DNA of 64,000 bases from Streptomyces sp. NBC_01288 (GCF_035982055.1 NZ_CP108427.1:4458501-4522500), one strand, 5' to 3'; positions 16,502 to 25,567 are shown, counted from the first letter of the stretch. Notes: generated from the sequence alone by a model not told the origin. Made by a program: numbers and translations.

Positions 16502-18271
16502 ATGACCTCGGTCACGTCGCTCACCGACCTAGTCCACCAGCGCCTCGCGAACGCCCTCACGGCAACCCTGCCGGAGGCCGCCGCGGACCCCCTGCTGCGA
16601 CGTAGCGACCGGGCCGACTTCCAGGCGAACGGCATCCTCGCCCTGGCGAAGAAGGCCAAGGCCAACCCCCGGGAGCTGGCAACCCAGGTCGTGGCGAACG
16701 TGACCACCGGCGACGTGATCAAGGACATCGAGGTCTCCGGCCCCGGCTTCCTGAACGTGACGATCACCGACCGCGCGATCACCGAAACCCTCGCCGCCCG
16801 CTACGCCGACGACACGGCCCGCCTGGGCGTCCCCCTCGCCCCCCACCCCGGCACGACGGTCATCGACTACGCCCAGCCGAACGTGGCGAAGGAGATGCAC
16901 GTAGGCCACCTCCGCTCCGCGGTGATCGGCGACGCGGTCGTCCAACTCCTGGAGTTCACCGGCGAGTCGGTGGTCCGTCGGCACCACATCGGCGACTGGG
17001 GAACCCAGTTCGGCATGCTGATCCAGTATCTGGACGAGCACCCGGGCGAGTTGGACCACGCCGACGCGGACGTCACCGGCGAGGAGGCGATGTCGAACCT
17101 CGACCGTCTCTACAAGGCCGCGCGCAAACTCTTCGACTCCGACGAGGAGTTCAAGACGCGGGCGCGCCGCAGGGTCGTGGACCTCCAGGCGGGCGACCCC
17201 CAGACCCTCGCCGCCTGGCAGAAGTTCGTGGACGAGTCGAAGATCTACTTCTTCTCCGTCTTCGAGAAGCTGGACATGGAGATCCGGGACGCGGACATCG
17301 TCGGCGAGTCGGGCTACAACGACATGCTGGACGAGACGTGCCGCCTCCTGGAGGAGTCCGGCGTCGCGGAGATCTCGGACGGCGCGCTCTGCGTGTTCTT
17401 CGACGACATCAAGGGCCCGGACGGCAACCGCGTCCCCCTGATCGTCCGCAAGTCCGACGGCGGCTACGGCTACGCGGCGACGGACCTGTCCGCGATCCGC
17501 GACCGTGTCTTCAACCTCAAGGCGACCTCGCTCCTCTACGTCGTCGACGTCCGCCAGTCCCTCCACTTCAAGATGGTCTTCGAGACCGCACGCCGGGCCG
17601 GCTGGCTCAACGACGACGTCACGGCGTACCAGTTGGCCTTCGGCACGATCCTCGGCAAGGACGGCAAGCCGTTCAAGACGCGTGAGGGCGTGTCGGTGAA
17701 GCTGGAGGACCTCCTCGACGAGGCGGTCCAGCGCGCCACGGCGGTCGTCCGCGACAAGGCCGAGAAGGTCGGCCTGACCGAGCAGGAGATCATCGACAAC
17801 GGCCGCTACGTGGGCATCGGCGCGGTCAAGTACGCCGACCTCTCAACCTCCGCGGTCCGGGACTACAAGTTCGACCTGGACCAGATGGTCTCCCTGAACG
17901 GCGACACGGCGGTGTACCTCCAGTACGCCTACGCCCGCATCCAGTCCATCCTCCGCAAGGCCGGCGAGTCCCACCCCCAGGCCCACCCGGAACTGGAACT
18001 GGCCCCGGCGGAAAGGTCGTTGGGCCTCCACCTGGACCAGTTCAGCGAGGTAGTGGCGGAAGCGGCCAAGGAGTACGCCCCCCACAAACTGACGGCGTAC
18101 CTCTACCAACTGGCCTCCGCCCTCACGACGTTCTACGACCAGTGCCACGTCCTCTCCCCGGACAACGCCCCGGAGGTCGTCGAAAACCGCCTGTTCCTGG
18201 TGGACTTGACGGCACGGACGTTGCAGCGGGGGATGGCGTTGCTGGGCATCAGGACGCCCGAGCGCCTCTAA
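16502..18271 (+). CDS. argS: Arginyl-tRNA synthetase
   Basis: Charges tRNA-Arg with arginine (class I). The 589-residue protein has the N-terminal additional domain, the HIGH signature as EMHVGHLRS near residue 130, RHHIGDWGTQFG shortly after, and the family motif QLAFGTILGKDGKPFKTREG in the KMSK-loop region. The C-terminal DALR-type anticodon domain is present with VYLQYAYARIQSI and LVDLTARTLQRGMALLGI. The start is ATG 16502 (MTSVTSLTDL). Upstream of it is the repeat region. It lies close to lysS with the opposite orientation, so they have separate promoters. Confidence 0.97.
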   Translation: MTSVTSLTDLVHQRLANALTATLPEAAADPLLRRSDRADFQANGILALAKKAKANPRELATQVVANVTTGDVIKDIEVSGPGFLNVTITDRAITETLAARYADDTARLGVPLAPHPGTTVIDYAQPNVAKEMHVGHLRSAVIGDAVVQLLEFTGESVVRRHHIGDWGTQFGMLIQYLDEHPGELDHADADVTGEEAMSNLDRLYKAARKLFDSDEEFKTRARRRVVDLQAGDPQTLAAWQKFVDESKIYFFSVFEKLDMEIRDADIVGESGYNDMLDETCRLLEESGVAEISDGALCVFFDDIKGPDGNRVPLIVRKSDGGYGYAATDLSAIRDRVFNLKATSLLYVVDVRQSLHFKMVFETARRAGWLNDDVTAYQLAFGTILGKDGKPFKTREGVSVKLEDLLDEAVQRATAVVRDKAEKVGLTEQEIIDNGRYVGIGAVKYADLSTSAVRDYKFDLDQMVSLNGDTAVYLQYAYARIQSILRKAGESHPQAHPELELAPAERSLGLHLDQFSEVVAEAAKEYAPHKLTAYLYQLASALTTFYDQCHVLSPDNAPEVVENRLFLVDLTARTLQRGMALLGIRTPERL

Positions 18272-18298
18272 CCCCACTCGCCCTCATGCGCACGCACC

Positions 18299-18332
18299 GC
18301 GGCCCGTCCTCTCCCCGGGGAGGACGGGCCGC
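18299..18332. terminator. Bidirectional terminator after argS
   Basis: Arms GCGGCCCGTCCTC and GAGGACGGGCCGC pair over 13 bp around an 8-base loop between convergent argS and the peptidoglycan-binding gene. Confidence 0.88.
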
Positions 18333-18382
18333 AGTCGTCAAAACCGGTGTTTCCAGAGCCTGTTGGCTAAGATCCCGTTGGC

Positions 18383-18820
18383 TCAGATCCCGTTGGCGAA
18401 GTTCTTGAACGCGGCCCGGGTGCCGGAGCCCGCGTCGCCGTCGATCGCGCCGGTGTAGCCCCAGTTCTGGAGGAGCCGCTGGAGCGCCTTGATGGTGTTG
18501 ACGCCGGGGTCGCCGTCGATGGCGCCGGTGTAACCCCAGTAGGTCTGGAGGTTGCGCTGGAACGCCTTCCAGCTGTTCGTGCCGAGCTGTCCGTCGATGG
18601 TGTCGGTGTAACCCCAGTACGTGTGCAGCCAGTTCTGCACCTTCTTGGCCTCGGCGGTGGAGAGGCCGAAGTTCTGCGTCGCCTGGATCGAGACGTCGGA
18701 GGCCTGTACGGAGGCGGCCGGCGCGGCGAAGCTGGGGGCGGCGAACGCGACGCCCCCGACCGCGATACCGGCGACGGCGGTGAGGCTGACGAGGGTCCTG
18801 GCCACGACATTCGGTCGCAT
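18383..18820 (-). CDS. Secreted peptidoglycan-binding-like protein
   Basis: A 145-residue secreted protein. It starts with a signal peptide (VVARTLVSLTAVAGIAVGGVAFAAPSFA) and then consists of three similar units, each containing WGYT(D/G)xIDG and a following helix with K(A/T)xxR; these match PG_binding_1 (peptidoglycan-binding) repeats. No catalytic domain is present. The start is supported by GAGGA four bases before ATG 18820. It is divergent from two membrane-bound HTH genes, the first of which also ends in a PG-binding domain, so they may act on the same wall signal. Confidence 0.86.
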   Translation of the reverse strand: MRPNVVARTLVSLTAVAGIAVGGVAFAAPSFAAPAASVQASDVSIQATQNFGLSTAEAKKVQNWLHTYWGYTDTIDGQLGTNSWKAFQRNLQTYWGYTGAIDGDPGVNTIKALQRLLQNWGYTGAIDGDAGSGTRAAFKNFANGI

Positions 18821-19116
18821 GCGTTCCTCTTTCAGGTAGTCGGTCGTCGTGCTGGAACGAGACTGCGGTCCGCCCGGGCCGTCTCGCCACAACCGGCGCC
18901 GAAGTGACGTCTCGACGGGACGCCACCCGCCCTGACCTGCGGGGACACCGACAGCGGGGACGGCGGGACGGGACGACTGCCGCTCCCTTGCCGACCATGG
19001 CTGATTCCCTTCACGCACTGGAACCGAATAGCCGTGCGAAGCGGTGTCAGTGATGCAGAATGCGACGCGACAGGGGCCGCTGACCCCGGGCCCTGAACGC
19101 GAAGTGGGGGGAACAC

Positions 19117-19890
19117 ATGTCGCGTTGGAAAGTGCTGCCCGCGGAACTGGATCCGCGGGTACGGCAGTTGGTGGTACGCCTGCGCCGCCTGAAGGACCAC
19201 AGCGGCCTGAGCATCCGGCAGTTGGCGGCGAGGACGGGGTACAGCGCCAAGTCCTGGGAGCGGTACCTGGGCGCCCGCTCCCTGCCGCCCGCGGAGGCGC
19301 TGGAGGCCTTGGCGCGGGTCTGCGGCGAGGACCCGGCCCGGCTGCTGGCGCTGCGGGAGGTGGCCGCGGAGGGCTGGGCGACCACGCCCGAACGGGCCCC
19401 GACAACAGGCCACTTACCGTCACCGGAGACCCTCCGGTCCCCCGAGCGACGCGCCCTGCGCATCGCGCTCGTGGCGGGCTCGGTGACCCTCGTCCTGGCG
19501 GTCTCGTCGGCGGTGCTCGTGACGATCCGCCTCATGGACGCCGGCAACAACGGCGGCTCCACGGCTTCGAGTACGACCACGACACGATCGGCGGCCCCGC
19601 TCGCCGCGCCGACGGACGCGTCGCCGTATCCCTGCCGGATCGAGCGGACCGACGGCCGCTGGTACGCGGGCAACAGCCGTACCCAGCAGGAGAATCTGGC
19701 CGAGGGCGACACCGGGCCCGATGTCGCCGAGGCGCAGTGTCTGTTGCGCAGGGCGGGGATCTCTCCGGGCGGCATCGACGGGATCTTCGGCCCGCTGACG
19801 GAACACGCGGTCAAGGCGTTCCAGCAGCGGTCCGGTCTCGTCGTGGACGGCATGGTCGGCCCGCACACCTGGAAGGCCCTCAGGGGATGA
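19117..19890 (+). CDS. Membrane-anchored HTH protein with peptidoglycan-binding domain
   Basis: A 257-residue protein. Residues about 17-70 form an XRE-type helix-turn-helix (LRRLKDHSGLSIRQLAARTGYSAKSWERYLGA); residues about 110-130 are one transmembrane segment (ALRIALVAGSVTLVLAVSSAVLV). The exterior part has a Ser/Thr linker, two cysteines and a PG_binding_1 domain (GDTGPDVAEAQCLLRRAGISPG, IDGIFGPLTEHAVKAFQQ and VDGMVGPHTWKAL). This order suggests a one-component wall sensor with DNA binding inside and peptidoglycan binding outside. The stop overlaps the next gene (ATGA), so the two are co-translated. Confidence 0.85.
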   Translation: MSRWKVLPAELDPRVRQLVVRLRRLKDHSGLSIRQLAARTGYSAKSWERYLGARSLPPAEALEALARVCGEDPARLLALREVAAEGWATTPERAPTTGHLPSPETLRSPERRALRIALVAGSVTLVLAVSSAVLVTIRLMDAGNNGGSTASSTTTTRSAAPLAAPTDASPYPCRIERTDGRWYAGNSRTQQENLAEGDTGPDVAEAQCLLRRAGISPGGIDGIFGPLTEHAVKAFQQRSGLVVDGMVGPHTWKALRG

Positions 19891-20705
19891 GACAACTGGC
19901 CGCCGCGCTACGGGAGTTGCGATCCGCCACCGGGCTGAGCCTGGCGGGCCTCGCCGCGAAGACGCCGTACAGCAAGTCGTCCTGGGAGCGCTACCTCAAC
20001 GGCAAGACCCTGCCGCCGAGGGAAGCGGTGGAGGAGCTGTGCCGGCTCGCGGGCGAACCGGTCGGTCGGTGTGTGGCGCTGTGGGAACTCGCGGAGGCGG
20101 AGGGGAGCGGGCGGGCGACGACGGCCGAGGAGGCGACACCGGCGGCGGCGTCCCCTGCGGTGACGCCCCCGCCGCCGCCCGTCTCCCCGCCCCCGGAGCA
20201 ACGCGGCGTCGTCACCCTCGCGGTCCTCGCGTCCGTCTGCGCGGTGGCCGTGACCGCCGTGGTCCTAGCCCTGCTCCTGCTCCCCGACTCCCGCTCGTCC
20301 GAACCCCTCTCCCCCACCGCCGCGACCACGGCCACCCCCGTCGGCCCGGGCTGCCACGGCACGGCCTGCGAGGGCCGCAGCCCGATGGCCATGCGCTGCG
20401 CCGCGCAACCGGACACCGTCGCCCAGCACCGGACCGCCACCGGCGCCTGGATGGAACTACGCCACAGCCGGGAGTGCGGCACGACCTGGGCCCGCACCTG
20501 GGGCGGCCGCATCGGCGACCGGATCGAGCTGAGCGTGCCGGGGCGGGTGGGGGCGGTGCACGGCGCGGAGGTGGGCAATGCCGTGGACGCGGAGTCGTAT
20601 GTGTACACGCTGATGGCCGCGACGGCCCCGGGGACTGTGGTGCGGGCGTGCTTCCAGCCTTCGGCGGGCGGCAAGCGGGAGTGCTTCGAGGGACGGGTGC
20701 ACTGA
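19887..20705 (+). CDS. Membrane-anchored HTH protein with DUF2690-like domain
   Basis: A 272-residue protein overlapping the previous gene by four bases. The N-terminus is an XRE-type helix-turn-helix nearly identical in layout to its neighbour (LRELRSATGLSLAGLAAKTPYSKSSWERYLNGK). A proline-rich linker and one transmembrane helix (VVTLAVLASVCAVAVTAVVLALLLL) lead to an external C-terminal domain with GCHGTACEGRSPMAMRCAAQ and HSRECGTTWARTWGG, typical of DUF2690. Six cysteines in this part may form disulphides. Function unknown; the pair could be a regulatory partnership across the membrane. Confidence 0.83.
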   Translation: MRQLAAALRELRSATGLSLAGLAAKTPYSKSSWERYLNGKTLPPREAVEELCRLAGEPVGRCVALWELAEAEGSGRATTAEEATPAAASPAVTPPPPPVSPPPEQRGVVTLAVLASVCAVAVTAVVLALLLLPDSRSSEPLSPTAATTATPVGPGCHGTACEGRSPMAMRCAAQPDTVAQHRTATGAWMELRHSRECGTTWARTWGGRIGDRIELSVPGRVGAVHGAEVGNAVDAESYVYTLMAATAPGTVVRACFQPSAGGKRECFEGRVH

Positions 20706-21025
20706 CCCGGGGCCGACCGCCACCGGCTGAGCAACCTCGCCGTCCACCGGCTCCGTGCCACCTGCGGGTGCTGCGTCACGCACCTTCGAACCCGGCCACG
20801 ACGGCAGGCACACCGACCGATCACCCGCCAGGCGCCTGCCATTCCGACAACTGATCCGAGTCGAATAGAGACCGTCAAGACCATTTCGGAAACCGACTGT
20901 ACGCAGCAATTACACAGAGTGTGACCGTCTTCGCCTCCCGAGCGAAAGCCGCACCCCTCACATCTCAAGGCAAGCCAGTAAGCCGTCAGTTCACCGTGCT
21001 TTCACCGACGGGTAAGGTCCGTGGA
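20706..21025. other. Intergenic region of about 320 bp
   Basis: No gene is supported here. The sequence is less GC-rich near 20870-20910, where the promoter of the glycosyltransferase gene is expected. I saw no strong palindrome. Confidence 0.5.
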
Positions 21026-22946
21026 ATGCCGAGAGTCAAGGTCAGCGTGATCGTTCCCGTCTACAACACCGGGAAGTACGTCGACGAGTGCGCGCCGTCC
21101 CTGCTGGGACAGAGCCTGCCCGCCGAGGAGTACGAGGTCATCTACGTCGACGACGGCTCGACCGACGACACGCTGAGCCGCCTGGAGAAGATCGCCGCCG
21201 GGGCTCCCAACGTCCAGGTGCACACCCGGCCGAACTCGGGCTGGCCCGGCGCGCCCCGTAACCTCGGCATGAAGCACGCCCGGGGCGAGTACATCCAGTT
21301 CGTCGACCACGACGACACGCTCGGGCCGGAGGCCCTGGAGCGGCTGTACGAGCACGCGAAGCGGAACGACGCGGACGTGGTCCTCGGCAAGATGTCCAGC
21401 ACGATGGTGCGGCCCCGGCGGCTGTTCCGGCACACGGTGGACGCCTGCACGATCGAGAACGACGAGCTGACGCAGAGCATGTCGCCGCACAAGATGTTCC
21501 GGCGCGCCTTCGTCGAGGAGCACGGGCTCCGCTTTCCCGAGGGGCCGTGGATCCTGGAGGACCTGGCCTTCGTCAGCGCCGCCTATCTGAAGGCGGAGCG
21601 CATTTCGATCCTCGCCGACTATCCCGTCTATTACTGGATGAAGCGGGACGACGGCGGCAACAACACCCAGCACCGTTTCAACCCGAAGCACGGTTTCTGG
21701 CCCAACACCCGTACGGTCGTCCGCCAGTTCAAGGAAGCCACACCCGCGTCCGACGACATCGACGCACTCCAGAACCGCCTCCTCCACCGGCTCTACCACG
21801 TGGAGATCCTCTCCCGCACCCGCGAGCCCGAGATCCTCCGCGAGGACCCGGCCGAGCAGCGGCAGCGTTTCGAAGCGGCGAGGGAAGTGGCCCTGGAGGA
21901 GTTCCCGACGGCCGTACGAGAGGGCCTCCCCGCGGTGTCCCGCCTGCGCGCCACCCTGCTGGAGGCCGGCGACTTCGACGGCGCGGTGACCCTCGCGGAG
22001 CGCGTCCGCGAGGTGAAGGTCCGCAGCGAGGTCCGCGACCTGCGCTGGGCGGACGGCCGCCTGGTCGCCGATGTCACGCTGGACCTGCTGCGCGGCGACG
22101 GCGAGCCGCTCGTCCTGGTCGAACGGGACGGAAAGCGGTACCTGGACCCGGAGTTGCTCGACGGCGTGCCGGGCACGGAGGACGGCTGGGAGGTCCCCGA
22201 CCCGTTCCGGCGGGCGTACGCGGAGCTGGTGGTGAAGGACCGGGACCGCGAGGACTGGTGGTACCCGGAGGGCGACCTGGAGGTACGGCTGAAGCCCCTC
22301 GGGGACGGCCGTGCGCAGGTGATCGCCACCGGTCAACTGTCCCTGGACCCCGAGCGGTTGGCGGGCGGACGTCCGCTGGAGCGCGGGGTGCACGACGTGT
22401 GGGCGTACGTCCAACTCCTGGGCGTGGACCGGATGGTGCGGGTGGCCGGCGACGACCCGGCGGCGGGCCCGGCGCTGACGAGCGACCGCCTCGCGCTGCC
22501 GTACCGGACGGTCAAGGGCCAGCGCCCTCGACATCGACCAGCGCCAGCGCAAGCTGGGCCCCGACACGGCGGCGGCCGCCGCGGCCAACTCCGGTCGGGG
22601 TGAGGGGAGTTCACTCCCCCTGCCGTACCTGGCCGCTACGGCGGACTCCGCCCCGGCCCGCGTGAAGGTCACCGTGGCGACGCTCGCGGCGAACGCCGAG
22701 CTGCTCCCCACCCCCGACTCGACGACGGCCCAACTCCGGCTCCCCGCCCGCCTGAAGCTCCCCTCCGGCCGCCACCCGGTCACCCTCCCGAAGACGGCCG
22801 ACCCCATCGCGTACGCGGTCGTCCGCGACGGCACGGTGCTCCGGCTGGAGGGCCCGGCGTACGAGGCCGGGAGCGGGCGAAGGTTCCTCGACTCGGTCGC
22901 GGACAATCGTCAAGTGCGGCGGGTGCGGCGGAGGTTGGGGCGTTAG
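21026..22946 (+). pseudogene. Family 2 glycosyltransferase, frameshifted
   Basis: A cytoplasmic transferase of GT-A fold (family 2), adding sugar from a nucleotide donor to a wall, teichoic or exopolysaccharide acceptor. The N-terminal domain begins VKVSVIVPVYNTGKYV, has YVDDGSTDDT, a DHDD metal motif (about residue 92) and EDLAFV. The C-terminal part carries TagF-like beta regions (LVADVTLDLLRGDG). At about 22520-22531 the frame changes: the reading frame from 21026 ends at 22603 in a spurious tail, while the true continuation (LDIDQRQRKLGPDT, then LPYLAATADSAPARVKVTV) is in another frame to 22946. It needs a 2-base gain or 1-base loss to restore. This may be a real mutation or a sequencing error. 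Confidence 0.8.
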
Positions 22947-22956
22947 GCGTCGACCG

Positions 22957-23781
22957 GTGACCAGTGCCGAGTCAGGTGCGGGTTCCGACGATGCCGCGGT
23001 CGCGACAGCCGCGGCACCAGCCGGTGCCGAGGTGGTCCGCGCCCTGTACGGCCGGCGGCTCGACCGCGTCGACAAGGGTGGCGGGGACTTCGCCACCGCT
23101 GCCGATGTCGAGGCGGAGGCGGCGATCCTCGACGTCATCCGTGCCGCACGGCCCGACGACGCGGTGCTCGGCGAGGAGGGCGGGCAGCGGGGTGCCGCCG
23201 ACGCCGAGCGCCAGTGGCTGGTGGATCCCCTGTGCGGCACGCTGAACTACGCCGTAGGCAACATGCTGGTGGCCGTCAACGTGGCCCTGCGCGACGGGGC
23301 GGCGGCCGTGGCCGACCCTTTCAGCGGCGAGGTCTTCTTCACCGACGGCGAGACCGCCTGGGTACGGCGGGACGGGGCCGACGACACCCTTCTGACGCCC
23401 ACGCCGGCCACCCGGCTGGTGGACGTCAACCTGGATCCGCCGTTCCCGAGCGCGCCGGTGTTCCGGGCCGTGGATCTGCTGGCCCACCCCGAGTTCGTCG
23501 GCCGTTTCCGGCCGCGCGTCGTCTCCACCACACTGGCGCTGGCCTGGGTGGCCGCCGGAAAGCGCGCCGCGTACGTCACCGACGGCGGCGACCTCTCCGC
23601 AAGCGTGCACTTCGCGGCCGGGATCGCTCTGTGCCGGGCCGCCGGCTGTGTCGTCACCGGGATCGACGGTGCCCCGATCGGCGCGGCGGGCCGTGGGCTC
23701 CTGGTCGCCGCCGACGAGGAGACCCACGGGCTGCTGATGTCGATGGTGCGCGGCCGAAGTCAGCGGCCCGGGCGGCCTTGA
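22957..23781 (+). CDS. Inositol-monophosphatase-like protein with altered metal ligands
   Basis: A 274-residue member of the IMPase/FBPase/CysQ fold. The first metal-binding acidic pair is present (LGEEGG, residues 72-76), and the second motif is WLVDPLCGTLNY, where canonical enzymes have DPxDGT; residue 93 is cysteine. The third, canonical WDxAAG, is read here as SVHFAAG with histidine about residue 218. Two of the metal-ligand aspartates are therefore absent, which argues for changed chemistry or a non-catalytic role. The GTG start is ten bases after the glycosyltransferase region, so the pair may be co-transcribed. Substrate unknown. Confidence 0.8.
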   Translation: MTSAESGAGSDDAAVATAAAPAGAEVVRALYGRRLDRVDKGGGDFATAADVEAEAAILDVIRAARPDDAVLGEEGGQRGAADAERQWLVDPLCGTLNYAVGNMLVAVNVALRDGAAAVADPFSGEVFFTDGETAWVRRDGADDTLLTPTPATRLVDVNLDPPFPSAPVFRAVDLLAHPEFVGRFRPRVVSTTLALAWVAAGKRAAYVTDGGDLSASVHFAAGIALCRAAGCVVTGIDGAPIGAAGRGLLVAADEETHGLLMSMVRGRSQRPGRP

Positions 23782-23815
23782 CCGGCGAGCGCACCACGCT
23801 TGAACCGGCCACTGA

Positions 23816-24241
23816 TCAGGACGACTTGATCGTGACCGGTTCCGTCGGGCGCTGCTCCGTGTCGAACTCGGCCCACACCACCTTCCCGAAGTCCCGTTCC
23901 CCCACCCCCCACTTGTCGGCCAGCGCGGCAACCAGCAGCAGCCCGCGCCCACCCTCGTCGGTGTCACGAGGGTGGGCGTCGACACGCGGCACACCACCCC
24001 CGCTGTCGTGCACCTCGACCCGCAACGAATACCCGTCGCACCGCAACAACAGCCGGAACTGACGCCCCGGCGGCACCCCGTGCACCAGCGCGTTGGTCGC
24101 CAACTCGCTGACGCAGACCAGTACATCGGCGCCGCGCTCGGTCCCCGCGAGTCCCCACTCGGCCAGGTACGCGTGAGCGAACTGCCTCGCGGCGGGAACG
24201 GACCGGCGTTCGCGCCGGAAGAACTTCTCACTCAGGTTCAC
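23816..24241 (-). CDS. ATP-binding protein, anti-sigma/HATPase type
   Basis: A 141-residue RsbW/SpoIIAB-like kinase domain of the HATPase_c2 type, common in Streptomyces in many copies. It shows the N-box VSELATNALVHG, DSGGGVP and the G-box DEGGRGLLLVAALADKWG. Such proteins bind and inhibit sigma factors or phosphorylate antagonists; the partner here is unknown. The start is uncertain: GTG 24241 gives VNLSEKFFRRE and has no clear ribosome binding site, and another GTG lies upstream at 24266. It is divergent from the DUF5753 regulator, a common arrangement. Confidence 0.85.
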   Translation of the reverse strand: MNLSEKFFRRERRSVPAARQFAHAYLAEWGLAGTERGADVLVCVSELATNALVHGVPPGRQFRLLLRCDGYSLRVEVHDSGGGVPRVDAHPRDTDEGGRGLLLVAALADKWGVGERDFGKVVWAEFDTEQRPTEPVTIKSS

Positions 24242-24363
24242 GGGACAAGAGTTGCGTAGCGTCACTAGTGTTGACAGGGCGTGAGCCCTGGATCGGTTTT
24301 TGTACGGGTGGAGTACGGGTGCGCGCGGGGTCCGGAACGGGTGGATGTGGGGAGCACCACAGC

Positions 24364-25176
24364 ATGAACTCCAAGAAGAACCGCTCGACGATGCGGCTGC
24401 TGGGCGCACAGGTGAAAGCGGCCCGGATGGCGGCCGGGTTGACGCAACGCCAGCTCGCCGAGCGGGCGTTGGTCGACGAGGAGACCATCGCGTCGGTCGA
24501 GCAGGGCAGGCGCCGACTGATGCCCCCGCTGGCGAAGTCGCTGGACAGGATCCTCGACACGAAGGGGACGTTCGAGGCGGGCGTCGACAACCTCCCCGAG
24601 ATCGACCAATTCCCGCTCTACGCCGAGGAGTACATGCTGCACGAGCGGGAGGCCATCTCCCTGTCCTGGTACGACAACGCGGTCGTCCCCGGTTTGCTCC
24701 AGACCGAGGCGTACGCCCGCGCGCTGCTGAGCAGTCGCCTTCCGGCGTACGACGAGGACGAGTTGGAGACAAAGGTTGCGGGCCGGATCAGCCGCCAGGA
24801 GATCATGCAGCGCAAGAATCCGCCGACGATGAGCTTCGTCGTCTGGGAGCCCGCGCTGCTGTGGCCCAATGGAGGCCGCGAGACACACCGGGCCCAACTA
24901 CGCGCTCTGCGCACGTACTCCGAACTCCCGGGCCTGTCCTTTCAGATCCTCCCGCTGAATCGGACCTCCCACGCAGGAGACGCAGGCCCCTTCATCCTCC
25001 TGGAGACGCCTGATCATCAGCACCTCGCCTACGCAGAGTCCCAACGCGGCAGCCAGTGGGTTTCCGACGCGGATGAGGTGTCCATCCTGACGCGTAAATA
25101 TGCAATGCTGCGGACGCAGGCACTCACCATCGAGGACTCACGAAGCCTGCTGGACCGTCTGCTAGGAGATCAATGA
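24364..25176 (+). CDS. XRE regulator with DUF5753 domain
   Basis: A 270-residue cytoplasmic regulator. The N-terminal helix-turn-helix is LGAQVKAARMAAGLTQRQLAERALVDEETIASVEQGRRRL, and the C-terminal half is a DUF5753 (Scr1-type) domain marked by YDNAVVPGLLQTEAYARALL, RISRQEIM, LSFQILPL and FILLETPD. In Streptomyces this gene almost always stands next to a DUF397 gene, as here (ATGA overlap). The pair is thought to form a regulatory or toxin/antitoxin-like unit, and the well-known WhiJ/BldB-related systems are of this type. The start ATG 24364 is preceded by GGGAG. Confidence 0.92.
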   Translation: MNSKKNRSTMRLLGAQVKAARMAAGLTQRQLAERALVDEETIASVEQGRRRLMPPLAKSLDRILDTKGTFEAGVDNLPEIDQFPLYAEEYMLHEREAISLSWYDNAVVPGLLQTEAYARALLSSRLPAYDEDELETKVAGRISRQEIMQRKNPPTMSFVVWEPALLWPNGGRETHRAQLRALRTYSELPGLSFQILPLNRTSHAGDAGPFILLETPDHQHLAYAESQRGSQWVSDADEVSILTRKYAMLRTQALTIEDSRSLLDRLLGDQ

Positions 25177-25412
25177 GCACCGGACTTCAGTGGTTCAAGT
25201 CGAGCTACAGCAACAGCGAAGGCGGCGCGTGCCTCGAAGTCGCCTACACCTGGCGGAAGTCGACGTACAGCAGCGACGAGGGCGGTCAGTGCGTCGAGGT
25301 AGCCACCTGCCCCCACACCATCCACATCCGCGACTCCAAGAACCCGGAAGCGGACGGCCCCACGCTCCAACTCGCCCCCACCGCCTGGGCTGCGTTCACC
25401 GCCACCCGGTAG
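25173..25412 (+). CDS. DUF397 protein with duplicated N-terminal motif
   Basis: A 79-residue partner of the DUF5753 regulator; the start overlaps the regulator stop (ATGA). DUF397 proteins are small and begin with W-x-K-S-(S/T)-Y-S. Here the motif occurs twice: WFKSSYSNSEGGACLEVA at the start and WRKSTYSSDEGGQCVEVA at about residue 27. Only the second copy continues into the rest of the domain (IHIRDSKNP and WAAFTA). An internal duplication is the likely origin. Confidence 0.92.
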   Translation: MSTGLQWFKSSYSNSEGGACLEVAYTWRKSTYSSDEGGQCVEVATCPHTIHIRDSKNPEADGPTLQLAPTAWAAFTATR

Positions 25413-25474
25413 TCGGCAAGTCCAAGCTGAGCGATGCCCGGGAACGCTCGCCCCTCCGGCAAGGTGACCCACAG

Positions 25475-25508
25475 AAGTGTGACACTCAGCGCCAAAGTGT
25501 CACACTTT
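25475..25508. promoter_or_regulatory. Nested palindromes between convergent genes
   Basis: Arms AAGTGTGACACT (25475-25486) and AGTGTCACACTT (25496-25507) are exact inverse complements, with a 9-base loop. Each arm also contains its own palindrome (AGTGT-G-ACACT and AAAGTGT-C-ACACTTT). The element could end transcription of the DUF397 gene and the opposite barstar gene, or bind a protein. Confidence 0.6.
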
Positions 25509-25567
25509 CGCCAACAGGGTCCCCCGTCCGACAGGGCTCAGCCGAGGGCAACACCGCTCGCGTCCGA

